Shown: positions 28,289-36,843 of the stretch, one piece after another | How positions within the stretch are numbered: the stretch's first letter is position 1 | Layout: every line of letters begins with the position of its first letter | From: a bacterium | GTDB taxonomy: Bacteria; Planctomycetota; Planctomycetia; Pirellulales; Pirellulaceae | Length of the DNA: 64,000 bases | Direction of reading: 5' to 3' | Assembly: GCA_030430075.1 (NCBI GenBank) | Contig: JAUIGN010000001.1 | Location: 434,001-498,000 of the forward strand | The notes under the pieces: generated by a model | The model's database searches: none | Seen by the model: the letters and a program-made list of their open reading frames with translations, nothing else | What the model was told of the DNA's origin: nothing | Program-made: the position numbers and the translations under genes

Positions 28289-29754
28289 ACGAGAACCTCC
28301 AACCGACGGATCGAGAAATCCAGCACCTGCTGCAACGCATGTCGGCGTGCCGCGTCGCCGTGATCGGCGATGTCATGCTGGATGAATACCTGATCGGGCC
28401 CGTTCAGCGGATCTCGCCCGAAGCACCGGTTCCCGTGCTGGAGATTGAACACGAAGAGTGCAACTTGGGAGGGGCCGCGAATGTCGCCTCCTGCCTCAGC
28501 GCACTCGGCGCCGACGTCCGCCTGGTGGGCGTGGTGGGCAACGATTCGGCAGCCGACAAACTGCGCGAGAAGCTGCTGGCGGTCGGTGTTGAAGCGGCGC
28601 CGTTGGTGGCGGTCGCCGGTCGGCCGACGACCTGTAAGACCCGCATTGTCGCGCGGCACCAGCAGTTGGTGCGCCTGGACCGTGAAACACGCAGCCCGAT
28701 TGAAGGCGAGACAGCCGGACGCGTGATTGAGGAGGCGACCGCCGCGGCCAGGTGGGCCGACGTCGTGATCCTCTCGGACTATGCCAAAGGCGTGCTCACC
28801 GAAGACGTCTGCCAGGCTGTGATCCGGGCTGCCGCGGATCGGCCGGTGGTTGTCGACCCCAAGGCCCTGCCCTGGGAACGCTACCGGGGAGCGACCCTCG
28901 TCAAACCGAATCGTGACGAGATGCAGCGCTACCTCGGCACCGACGTCGATTCCGACGAACGGGCGGCCGCGGCCGCCCAACGGCTGGCCGACGACCTCGA
29001 TCTGGCCCATGCCCTGGTGACGCGCAGCGCCGACGGAATGACCTCGGTATCACGTGCAGCGGGTCGCTGGAGGACCGAGCACGTCCGTGCCCGCCGCCGC
29101 GAGTTGGTCGACGTCACCGGTGCCGGCGATGTCACCTCGGCGGTCCTGGCACTCGCCTTGGCTGCCGGTGCCCCGGTCGGTCGAGCGATGTGGCTGGCCA
29201 ACCTGGCTGCCGGCGTCAAAGTCGAAAAGTTCGGCGCCGCGGCCGTCTCGCCGGCAGAAATCATGGCCGCGGCCAACTCCGGGCGGCGGGAAAAACGGCT
29301 CACCCGCAGCGAAGTGGCGGCCTGGGCGGCGGAGCGTCGCGCGCAAGGCAAGCGGGTTGTCTTCACCAATGGTTGCTTCGACCTCCTCCATGTGGGCCAC
29401 GTGCAATACTTGGAAGATTCGCGCCGCCTGGGAGACGCCCTGATCGTCGGTTTGAACGCCGACGAATCGGTACGGCGGTTGAAAGGGCCGGCCCGACCGG
29501 TCCAGGCGGAAGAGGATCGAGCACAGATTCTGGCCAGCCTGGCGACCGTCGACGCCGTCACCGTCTTCACGGAAGACACGCCATTCGAGCTGATTCGCGC
29601 GATCCGACCGGATGTCATTACCAAAGGCAAGGACTACCAGAACAAGCAGGCGGTGGTCGGATGGGATCTGGTCGAGAGCTGGGGCGGGACCGTCGAATTG
29701 ATCGAATTCGTGGCGGGGCGTTCAACGACGGAGCTGATTCGCAAAGCGGCCTGA
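28285..29754 (+). CDS. hldE: Bifunctional heptose-7-phosphate kinase / heptose-1-phosphate adenylyltransferase
   Basis: 489 aa from a TTG at 28285 that overlaps the hldD stop; AGAGGG at 28269-28274 supports it. Residues 1 to about 330 are a PfkB/ribokinase-type kinase (VAVIGDVMLDEYLIGPV, NLGGAANVASCLSALGADV, VDVTGAGDVTSAVLALAL with the catalytic Asp). Residues about 345-489 are a nucleotidyltransferase with FTNGCFDLLHVGHVQYL and ITKGKDYQNKQ. The protein phosphorylates heptose-7-phosphate and then activates heptose-1-phosphate with ATP. The isomerase GmhA and phosphatase GmhB needed for a full pathway are not in the window. Confidence 0.94.
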   Translation: MNENLQPTDREIQHLLQRMSACRVAVIGDVMLDEYLIGPVQRISPEAPVPVLEIEHEECNLGGAANVASCLSALGADVRLVGVVGNDSAADKLREKLLAVGVEAAPLVAVAGRPTTCKTRIVARHQQLVRLDRETRSPIEGETAGRVIEEATAAARWADVVILSDYAKGVLTEDVCQAVIRAAADRPVVVDPKALPWERYRGATLVKPNRDEMQRYLGTDVDSDERAAAAAQRLADDLDLAHALVTRSADGMTSVSRAAGRWRTEHVRARRRELVDVTGAGDVTSAVLALALAAGAPVGRAMWLANLAAGVKVEKFGAAAVSPAEIMAAANSGRREKRLTRSEVAAWAAERRAQGKRVVFTNGCFDLLHVGHVQYLEDSRRLGDALIVGLNADESVRRLKGPARPVQAEEDRAQILASLATVDAVTVFTEDTPFELIRAIRPDVITKGKDYQNKQAVVGWDLVESWGGTVELIEFVAGRSTTELIRKAA

Positions 29755-29823
29755 CAGGACTCGAGGAAACGGCCGGCTTGCGGATCGCAGTGAGCCGGAG
29801 ATCTGGTACGAAGGGATGCACAG

Positions 29824-30774
29824 ATGTTGAACTGGGAAGAGACTCGAGTCGTCGTGACGGGGGGAGCCGGCTTCCTGGGACGCGTGGTCTGCCGGAAGCT
29901 CCGCGAACGAAATTGCCGGGCGCTGCACGTTCCCCGCAAGGCCGACTACGATCTAACTCAGGAGCCGGACGTGGTCCGGATGTATGACGACTTCGCTCCC
30001 GATGTGGTGATTCACCTGGCGGCGGAGGTTGGGGGCATCGGTGCCAACCGTGCCCACCCCGGGCGTTTCTTCTATGCCAACCTGTCGATGGGCTTGCACC
30101 TCATCGAGCAGGCCCGGCTGCGCGGCGTTCGCAAGTTCGTCCAGGCGGGAACCGTATGTGCTTACCCAAAGCACACGCCCGTACCCTTTCGAGAAGCGTC
30201 GCTTTGGGACGGCTACCCCGAAGAGACCAACGCGCCATACGGTGTCGCAAAAAAGGCCCTCTTCGTCATGCTGGATGCCTACCGCCGCGAGTATGGCCTG
30301 CAGAGCGCCGTCGTCCTGCCGGTTAATCTCTACGGTCCACACGACAACTTCGACCTCCAGACGTCACACGTGATTCCGGCCCTGATTCGCAAGTGCTTGA
30401 CGGCCGTCGCATCGGGGCAGGACACCGTCACCTGCTGGGGAACCGGGTCGGCCTCGCGAGAATTCCTGTATGTCGACGATGCGGCGGAAGGTTTGGTCCG
30501 AGCCGCCGAGATGCTGGATACTCCCACTCCTGTCAACCTCGGGTCGGGCGACGAAATCACCATTCGGACACTCATGGAACTGATTGCCGACGCGGTCGGT
30601 TTTCAGGGCAGGTTGCAGTGGGACCCCTCGAAGCCGGACGGCCAGCCCCGCCGCTGCCTCGACACGAGCCTCGCCGAAGCGAGACTCGGTTGGCGAGCCA
30701 CAACGAGCCTGGAAGAGGGCCTGCGGCGGACCGTCGCGTGGTACCGACGCCAAGCCGTCCTCTCCCCCGCCTGA
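29824..30774 (+). CDS. GDP-L-fucose synthase-like NAD-dependent epimerase/reductase
   Basis: 316 aa extended [21 protein letters not shown] is the cofactor loop; [17 protein letters not shown] and [18 protein letters not shown] (the position of the Ser/Cys active-site loop in GDP-fucose synthase) precede [20 protein letters not shown] with the catalytic Tyr-x3-Lys; [10 protein letters not shown] and [13 protein letters not shown] follow. The sequence resembles Fcl/WcaG, which turns GDP-4-keto-6-deoxymannose into GDP-L-fucose. No GDP-mannose 4,6-dehydratase (gmd) is in the window, so the substrate could come from elsewhere in the genome or differ. Confidence 0.85.
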   Translation: MLNWEETRVVVTGGAGFLGRVVCRKLRERNCRALHVPRKADYDLTQEPDVVRMYDDFAPDVVIHLAAEVGGIGANRAHPGRFFYANLSMGLHLIEQARLRGVRKFVQAGTVCAYPKHTPVPFREASLWDGYPEETNAPYGVAKKALFVMLDAYRREYGLQSAVVLPVNLYGPHDNFDLQTSHVIPALIRKCLTAVASGQDTVTCWGTGSASREFLYVDDAAEGLVRAAEMLDTPTPVNLGSGDEITIRTLMELIADAVGFQGRLQWDPSKPDGQPRRCLDTSLAEARLGWRATTSLEEGLRRTVAWYRRQAVLSPA

Positions 30775-30925
30775 AGCCCCCAGATCTCCTGATCTTCCGT
30801 CCCGCAGAACGGTCTTGATCCCGAGGGAACGAAACGGGTACGATCCCCGCCACGAAGGGCGGCCCGCTGCGCAGTTGCCCGCGCGCCGGTCGTACGAGGG
30901 ATGTTGAGATCGAGGAGTGTAGTCC

Positions 30926-31759
30926 ATGAAAGCAGTGATTCTGGCCGGGGGATTCGGCACCAGGTTGAGCGAAGAGACGCAGCTCAAACCAAAGCCGATG
31001 GTCGAAATCGGCGGCAAGCCGATCCTCTGGCACATCCTCAAGACGTACGGCCATCACGGCATCCACGATTTCGTGATCTGCCTGGGCTACAAGGGATACA
31101 TCATCAAGGAGTACTTCTCGAACTACCTGCTCCATTCCTCCGACGTAACGCTGGACCTGGCCAACAACCGCATGTCGATCCATCAGAACAGTGCCGAACC
31201 CTGGCGGATCACGCTGATCGACACCGGCGCGGAGACGATGACGGGTGGACGCGTCCAACGCATTGCACCCTACCTCGACAACGAGACTTTCCTGCTGACC
31301 TACGGCGACGGGGTCGGCGATATCGACATTGGGGCATCCCTCCGGTTCCACCGCCAACACGGCCGGGCCGCGACGGTCACGGCCGTCCAGCCGGCCGGCC
31401 GGTTTGGGCGGTTGGGCATCGGAGCGTCGGGGGCCGTCGAACAGTTCGATGAGAAGCCGCAGGGGGACGGGAACTGGATCAACGGTGGCTACTTCGTGCT
31501 GGAACCATCGATCTTCGACTACATTGATGACGACCGGACGGTCTGGGAGCAAGCTCCGCTGGAACGGCTTGCCCGCGACGGCGAGCTGCAGGCGTTCAAG
31601 CACCATGGCTTCTGGCTGCCGATGGATACGCTCCGTGACAAACAGCATCTGGAGACGCTCTGGGCGAGCGGCAATGCACCGTGGCACGTCTGGAGCGACT
31701 CGCCGTCCTCTACCGGGGCACCGCCCTCACCACGGCCCATGACAACTCAGGCCGCTTGA
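30926..31759 (+). CDS. rfbF: Glucose-1-phosphate cytidylyltransferase
   Basis: 277 aa; GGAG about ten bases upstream of the ATG at 30926. The nucleotidyltransferase signature MKAVILAGGFGTRLSEET, then KPKPMVEIGGKPILWHILK, YGHHGIHDFVICLGYKGY, LLTYGDGVGDIDI and WINGGYFVLEP match RfbF closely. It makes CDP-glucose from CTP and glucose-1-phosphate, the first step to CDP-3,6-dideoxyhexoses. It is about 20 residues longer at the C-terminus than typical (Ser/Pro-rich tail). The next three genes carry out the following steps. Confidence 0.95.
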   Translation: MKAVILAGGFGTRLSEETQLKPKPMVEIGGKPILWHILKTYGHHGIHDFVICLGYKGYIIKEYFSNYLLHSSDVTLDLANNRMSIHQNSAEPWRITLIDTGAETMTGGRVQRIAPYLDNETFLLTYGDGVGDIDIGASLRFHRQHGRAATVTAVQPAGRFGRLGIGASGAVEQFDEKPQGDGNWINGGYFVLEPSIFDYIDDDRTVWEQAPLERLARDGELQAFKHHGFWLPMDTLRDKQHLETLWASGNAPWHVWSDSPSSTGAPPSPRPMTTQAA

Positions 31760-31897
31760 CGTGGCAGGGCCACAGCCAATGAACGAGTGTGCCCAGCGCG
31801 GCGGCGTTCCCAGTGGTCGCTCGCGAAGCCGGCGTGCACGGCGCTCACGTTTCGGAACGTAAGACTCGATTCCATCCTCGCAGAATTGCACCACGCC

Positions 31898-33022
31898 ATG
31901 CTGAATGATGCCTACCGCGGCCGCCGTGTCCTCGTCACCGGTGACACCGGCTTCAAAGGTTCCTGGCTCTGTCACTGGCTTACTCGGCTTGGTGCCGACG
32001 TCCACGGTCTCGGGCTCCCGCCCGCCACCACGCCGGACCTGTTTTCGACGCTGCACCTGGCGGATGCGATCGACCACACGGCCCTGGACATTCGTAACGG
32101 GACGGAGTTGATCGCCCACGTCCGCAAGCTGGAACCGGAGATCATCTTTCACCTCGCCGCGCAGCCGCTGGTCCGCGAGTCATACGCCGACCCGAAGACC
32201 ACGTTTGACACCAATGTCGGCGGCGTCGTCAACCTCCTGGAAGCGGTCCGCGTCACTCCGGCAGTACAAGCGTGTGTCGTGGTCACGACCGACAAGTGCT
32301 ACGAGAATCGCGAATGGGTCTGGGGCTATCGTGAAAACGACCCGCTCGGCGGTCATGATCCGTACAGCGCCAGCAAGGGGGCTGCCGAGTTGGTTGTGGC
32401 CAGCTACCGGCGATCCTTCTACCAGGACGGCTCACAACGGCTGGCGACGGCCCGCGCTGGAAATGTGATCGGCGGTGGCGACTGGGCGGCCGATCGCATC
32501 GTCACCGACTTCGTCGCCAACATCATGGCGGATCGCCCGCTGACCCTCCGGTATCCGGCCGCAACCCGTCCCTGGCAGCACGTATGCGAGCCGCTGGCCG
32601 GTTACTTGCTGCTGGCCGCCCGGATGCTCGAACCACACGGAGAGCGGTTCGCCGAAGCATGGAACTTCGGCCCGCATCCAACGTCCGTCACGACGGTGCG
32701 CGAGCTGGCCGAACTGCTCGTCCACTCCTGGGGTCGGGGCACGGTCGTCGCCAGCCAGGAACAACAGCCGCACGAAGCCAATCTGCTGCAGCTCGATTGC
32801 TCAAAAGCCCACACTCGCCTCGCCTGGCGCCCAGTCTGGGACGTCGCCGCCACGGTACAGCAGACGGTTTCCTGGTACCGGGCATTCCATCGTCAGGCGG
32901 AGATGCGCGCGATCACCGACCGGCAACTCGGGCAATACCAGGCGGATGCCGAAGCCGCCGGGCTGGCGTGGGCGGCCAATCACCGAGAACCTCCCGGCGC
33001 CACGCATCAGCCGGCCGCCTAG
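31898..33022 (+). CDS. rfbG: CDP-glucose 4,6-dehydratase
   Basis: 374 aa from the ATG at 31898 (MLNDAYRGRRVLVTGDTGFK); the frame is open to 31787, but family homology starts here. GDTGFKGSWLCHWLTRLGA binds NAD, FHLAAQPLVRESYADPKTTF and VVTTDKCYENREWVWGYREN are diagnostic, and YSASKGAAE holds the catalytic Tyr-x3-Lys. It converts CDP-glucose to CDP-4-keto-6-deoxyglucose, the substrate of RfbH. Confidence 0.95.
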   Translation: MLNDAYRGRRVLVTGDTGFKGSWLCHWLTRLGADVHGLGLPPATTPDLFSTLHLADAIDHTALDIRNGTELIAHVRKLEPEIIFHLAAQPLVRESYADPKTTFDTNVGGVVNLLEAVRVTPAVQACVVVTTDKCYENREWVWGYRENDPLGGHDPYSASKGAAELVVASYRRSFYQDGSQRLATARAGNVIGGGDWAADRIVTDFVANIMADRPLTLRYPAATRPWQHVCEPLAGYLLLAARMLEPHGERFAEAWNFGPHPTSVTTVRELAELLVHSWGRGTVVASQEQQPHEANLLQLDCSKAHTRLAWRPVWDVAATVQQTVSWYRAFHRQAEMRAITDRQLGQYQADAEAAGLAWAANHREPPGATHQPAA

Positions 33023-33188
33023 AGACTCGTCCGGATGATACATGAACGAACAACCGATCAGTGCACGTCATGGTGCCGCAAGCCGTTGTGGCGAACTTGC
33101 CCCAGGCGGTGCATATGTTTGCCGGAACGCATGGCGATGGTACCGACAGTGATTCCTTGAACGCCCCACAGCCACGGATGGCATCGCG

Positions 33189-34619
33189 ATGGAAACGGAA
33201 GAACCGGAATACGCTCAGATCCTCGAACTGACACGCCGACTGGTCCGCAAACGTCAACAGGCGCCGGCATTCGCGGCCGGACAAGACCCGGTTCCCTATG
33301 CGGGGCGCGTCTATGACGAGCGTGAAGTCGAAGCGGGGGTCCGCAGCATGCTCGACTTCTGGTTGACCTTGGGACCGGAGGGAGACGCCTTCGAACGGTC
33401 CTTGGCCGCAACCCTGGGTGTACGCAATTCGCTGCTCACCAACAGCGGTTCGTCGGCAAACCTGTTGGCCGTCTCGGCGTTGACGTCACCGCAGCTCGGC
33501 GAGCGGCGGCTGCTGCCCGGCGACGAAGTGATCACGGTCGCGGCCGGCTTCCCCACCACGGTTTCGCCGATCCTCCAGAACCGGGCCGTGCCGGTCTTCA
33601 TCGACAACGATCCCCTTACCGGGAACGCTCGCGTTGACCAGTTGGAGGATGCCTTTGTCCCGGGCAAGACGAAAGCGGTCTTCATGGCCCACACGCTGGG
33701 CAACCCCTTCGACCTGACGGCGGTCAGCCAGTTTTGTCGCCGCCACGGACTGTGGCTGCTGGAAGACAACTGCGATGCCCTGGGCAGCCGGTACGACGGC
33801 GAACTGACTGGCAGCTTTGGCGACCTCAGCACTCAGAGCTTCTACCCGCCGCACCACATCACGATGGGTGAAGGGGGCGCAGTCAACGTGGTTCGCAACC
33901 CCCGTTTGAAGACGCTGGTCGAGTCCTTCCGAGATTGGGGGCGCGACTGCTGGTGCGACAGCGGCTGCGACGACACTTGCGGCAAGCGCTTCGGCTGGCA
34001 GTTGGGGGAACTCCCGCCAGGCTACGATCACAAGTACATCTACACCCACGTCGGTTACAACCTCAAACCGACGGACCCGCAGGCGGCCATCGGTCGAGTT
34101 CAGTTGGAGAAGCTGCCGGACTTCGTGGCCGCCCGGATTGAGAACTGGAACTACCTGCGGCAGGCATTGGCAGACCTCGAAGACCATTTCGACTTCATGC
34201 TGCCGACACACGCCACCGGCTGGAGCGACGGTTCATTCCACTGGCAACCGGGCGCCCCTCACGTCGCTCCCAGTTGGTTCGGCTTCATGCTGATTGTCAA
34301 GGAACAGGCGCCCTGCACGCGCACGGAACTGGCCCATGCCCTGGACCGGCACAAGATCGGCAACCGGATGTTGTTCGGTGGAAACCTGGTACGGCAGCCC
34401 GCCTTGGTACAACTCCGCCGGGAGTACGACAAGCGTCCGGCCGCCACGGGTCACCCACCCTTCCGCGTCGTAGGGGACCTGGCCGGCGCCGACCGCCTGA
34501 TGAATCACGCCATCTTTGTGGGCGTGTACCCCGGACTGACGGAACACCAGTTGGCGTTCATCGCCGATGCGATTCGCGCCTGCTGTCACGGAGACAAACT
34601 GGCGGAATCGGCCGCCTGA
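33189..34619 (+). CDS. rfbH: CDP-4-keto-6-deoxyglucose 3-dehydrase (E1, RfbH/AscC type)
   Basis: 476 aa, DegT/DnrJ-fold PMP enzyme. The usual PLP lysine is replaced by histidine in FYPPHHITMGEGGAV (H222 by alignment), the hallmark of E1, which uses PMP for dehydration rather than transamination. Cysteines C254, C256, C260 and C264 in DCWCDSGCDDTCGKRFGW sit where E1 binds its iron-sulphur cluster. E1 removes the 3-hydroxyl with electrons from a ferredoxin-type reductase (E3; RfbI/AscD). No E3 gene is visible in the window, so it must be supplied elsewhere. Confidence 0.95.
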   Translation: METEEPEYAQILELTRRLVRKRQQAPAFAAGQDPVPYAGRVYDEREVEAGVRSMLDFWLTLGPEGDAFERSLAATLGVRNSLLTNSGSSANLLAVSALTSPQLGERRLLPGDEVITVAAGFPTTVSPILQNRAVPVFIDNDPLTGNARVDQLEDAFVPGKTKAVFMAHTLGNPFDLTAVSQFCRRHGLWLLEDNCDALGSRYDGELTGSFGDLSTQSFYPPHHITMGEGGAVNVVRNPRLKTLVESFRDWGRDCWCDSGCDDTCGKRFGWQLGELPPGYDHKYIYTHVGYNLKPTDPQAAIGRVQLEKLPDFVAARIENWNYLRQALADLEDHFDFMLPTHATGWSDGSFHWQPGAPHVAPSWFGFMLIVKEQAPCTRTELAHALDRHKIGNRMLFGGNLVRQPALVQLRREYDKRPAATGHPPFRVVGDLAGADRLMNHAIFVGVYPGLTEHQLAFIADAIRACCHGDKLAESAA

Positions 34620-34662
34620 CGAAGGCAGTCGACGGAACAGGCCATGGGACGAAGGAGGTCGC

Positions 34663-35595
34663 GTGAACGTGGCGAAAGCGGCAACAGGTCGAGCTTTGGT
34701 GACGGGCGCCACGGGATTCGTGGGCTCCCGGCTGGCCCGGTGCCTGGTCGAGTCCGGCTGGGAAGTCGAGGCGATTGTCCGGCCATCTTCCAACCTGGGG
34801 CTGCTGACTCCCGTGCAACACGACATCAACATTCGGGAGCACGACGGCACCGGCCGGTGCCTGCAGCAGATCGTGGGGGCGGCGGAACCGGACATCGTCT
34901 TTCATCTCGCCGCCCAAGTGGCCGGCGATCATCGCCCGGAGGATGTTGGTTCGTTGCTTACCAGCAACGTCGTCTTCGCCACGCACCTGGTGGACGCGAT
35001 GGCCCGCCACGGTTGCCGGCAACTCATCAACACGGGCACCTTCTGGCAGCACTACGACAACCAGGACTACAACCCGGTCAATCTCTACGCGGCGACCAAG
35101 CAGGCGTTTGAGTCGATCGTGCGTTATTACGTGGAAGCGGCGGGGCTGCGCGTCATCCATCTCTGCCTGTTCGACACCTACGGCCCGCACGACCCGCGGG
35201 GAAAACTCATGTCGCTTCTCGAGCGCGCGGCGGTGTCGGGCATGACGCTGGCGATGTCGCCCGGAGAACAGCATGTAGACCTGGTCTACATCGACGACGT
35301 GGTTGCCGCGTACATGACGGCAGCCCAGCGGCTGCTCGCCGGCCTGGGCGCGCCGTGTGAGCACTTTGCCGTACGATCAGGACAGCCGGTGCAGCTCCGG
35401 AAGCTGGTCGCCATGTATGCCCAAATTGCCAATGTTGAACTCGACATCGCCTGGGGCGGGCGGCCGTATCGGACGAGAGAGGTGATGCATCCCTGGGATC
35501 GCGAGCCACTTGTTCCAGGTTGGCGCCCCCGCGTCACGCTGGCGGAAGGGATCCGCCGCGCGACCACACCAACGTCGACCGTCAGTTCCGCCTGA
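34663..35595 (+). CDS. CDP-3,6-dideoxyhexose reductase/synthase (RfbJ/RfbS-like SDR)
   Basis: 310 aa from a GTG at 34663. A near-perfect Shine-Dalgarno (GGAGGT at 34654-34659) is close enough that the GTG at 34669 may be the one used. An ATG at 34567 would overlap rfbH and adds no homologous sequence. ALVTGATGFVGSRLARCLVE binds NADPH; HLAAQVAGDHRPEDVGSL and NTGTFWQHYDNQDYNPVNLY lead into YAATKQAFE (catalytic Tyr-x3-Lys). The position right after rfbF-rfbG-rfbH and the overall resemblance to abequose/paratose synthases point to the terminal 4-keto reduction. Which dideoxyhexose is made (paratose, abequose or another) cannot be read from sequence alone. Confidence 0.85.
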   Translation: MNVAKAATGRALVTGATGFVGSRLARCLVESGWEVEAIVRPSSNLGLLTPVQHDINIREHDGTGRCLQQIVGAAEPDIVFHLAAQVAGDHRPEDVGSLLTSNVVFATHLVDAMARHGCRQLINTGTFWQHYDNQDYNPVNLYAATKQAFESIVRYYVEAAGLRVIHLCLFDTYGPHDPRGKLMSLLERAAVSGMTLAMSPGEQHVDLVYIDDVVAAYMTAAQRLLAGLGAPCEHFAVRSGQPVQLRKLVAMYAQIANVELDIAWGGRPYRTREVMHPWDREPLVPGWRPRVTLAEGIRRATTPTSTVSSA

Positions 35596-35754
35596 ATGGC
35601 TCGGTCTCCACGCAACGACAGATAAGAACTGGTCGCAAACAACTTCCTGCAAGCAGCGGCAGCCAGACGGCCGCAAACCAAAACCGCCGTGAGCCGACCG
35701 CCGTTACTGGCGACTTGGCGTCATGGCTGTCGAGCCGCCCCAGGGGTACTCAAC

Positions 35755-36843
35755 ATGTTGATCGTGATTCCAACCTACCGCCGCAATGCCTGCCTGCGGT
35801 GGGTCCTGCAAAGCCTGGTCCAGTGCCGTACGGAGCGGATTGACGAGCCGATTCGGGTCGTCGTCGTCAACAACTACCCACCGGCCAAGGCGGAGATTCA
35901 GTCCATCGTCGATCGCTTCGCGCAGCATCGGCAGTTCTCGTGGAAAATCCTCTTTCGCGAAACGACCCTGCCGGCGGCGGAAAACTGGTACTCGTCTATT
36001 TGCGAGCAGGCTCAGCCGAACGAAGTGGTGATGATCAACGCCGACGACGACCTGTTTTTTCCCTGGAGCCTGGAAGACCGCTACCTGGAGATTCGTCGCC
36101 TGGACGCCGAACTGCTGTTGGCCAGGCTCGATTCCAGCTTGATCTTCTCCGAGCAGGCAGAGCGTGCCTGCCACCTGGCCCGATTCCCCGCACCGCAGCC
36201 CGTCGCTGCCCGGCAGCTCTCGTTCCAACAGATCGACGATTTCGCGCCCCAGCATCTGAGCAACCACTGCTATCGCTTTACCGAACGCTTTCGTCAGTCA
36301 TTGGCCCGCGCGCAAGAATGGTGCGACGCCCAGCATTGGCTCGACGATCACAACCGGACGCTCTTCATCACCCTGTACCTTCCCTATGCCATGCTGCTTT
36401 GCCAGGGGACGGTGGCCGGGCTGGCGACCCCTTGTGTCATGCGCGGCCGCGAACTGGAAGAGTTGCAGGCGGCCAAGTACGGCGTCCCCAGTTGGAATCA
36501 CGGCTTCATCCACCTTTGCGCACTGGGCGTCCTGGACAACACCGACCTGCGGCCGATTCGCGAACTTGACTTGGTCCGCGAGAAATTCAGCGACGAGTTC
36601 GTCCGCTGGTTCTTGACCTGCCTGGTCGATGCCCGCGTGGGGCGGAAGCAGTTGCGGCAAACACTCGGGCGCGTTCGATTTCCCGTATCGCGGCTGGCAA
36701 GTTGGAAAACATTGCACGGCATGAACCTGATCCTCCGCGATCTGATGCGCGTCAGAGGTTGGCGGCTGGGTCGGGCAAGCCGCCGCACCAGCATGCCGAT
36801 GCAGGTTTTCATGGACCGTCTGGCAACCCTGGCATCGTCATGA
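35755..36843 (+). CDS. Glycosyltransferase, GT2-like (GT-A fold)
   Basis: 362 aa from the ATG at 35755, where the fold begins (MLIVIPTYRRNACLRWVLQS), preceded by GGGG near 35743. MLIVIPTYRRN is the N-terminal beta strand of GT-A enzymes; VVVVNNYPP and VVMINADDDLFFPWSLED supply the nucleotide-binding Asp and the DDD metal motif. The C-terminal half (from about 150) is not recognisable. It presumably adds one sugar of the repeat unit on the cytoplasmic face. Its stop overlaps the flippase start (ATGA), indicating translational coupling. Confidence 0.82.
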   Translation: MLIVIPTYRRNACLRWVLQSLVQCRTERIDEPIRVVVVNNYPPAKAEIQSIVDRFAQHRQFSWKILFRETTLPAAENWYSSICEQAQPNEVVMINADDDLFFPWSLEDRYLEIRRLDAELLLARLDSSLIFSEQAERACHLARFPAPQPVAARQLSFQQIDDFAPQHLSNHCYRFTERFRQSLARAQEWCDAQHWLDDHNRTLFITLYLPYAMLLCQGTVAGLATPCVMRGRELEELQAAKYGVPSWNHGFIHLCALGVLDNTDLRPIRELDLVREKFSDEFVRWFLTCLVDARVGRKQLRQTLGRVRFPVSRLASWKTLHGMNLILRDLMRVRGWRLGRASRRTSMPMQVFMDRLATLASS

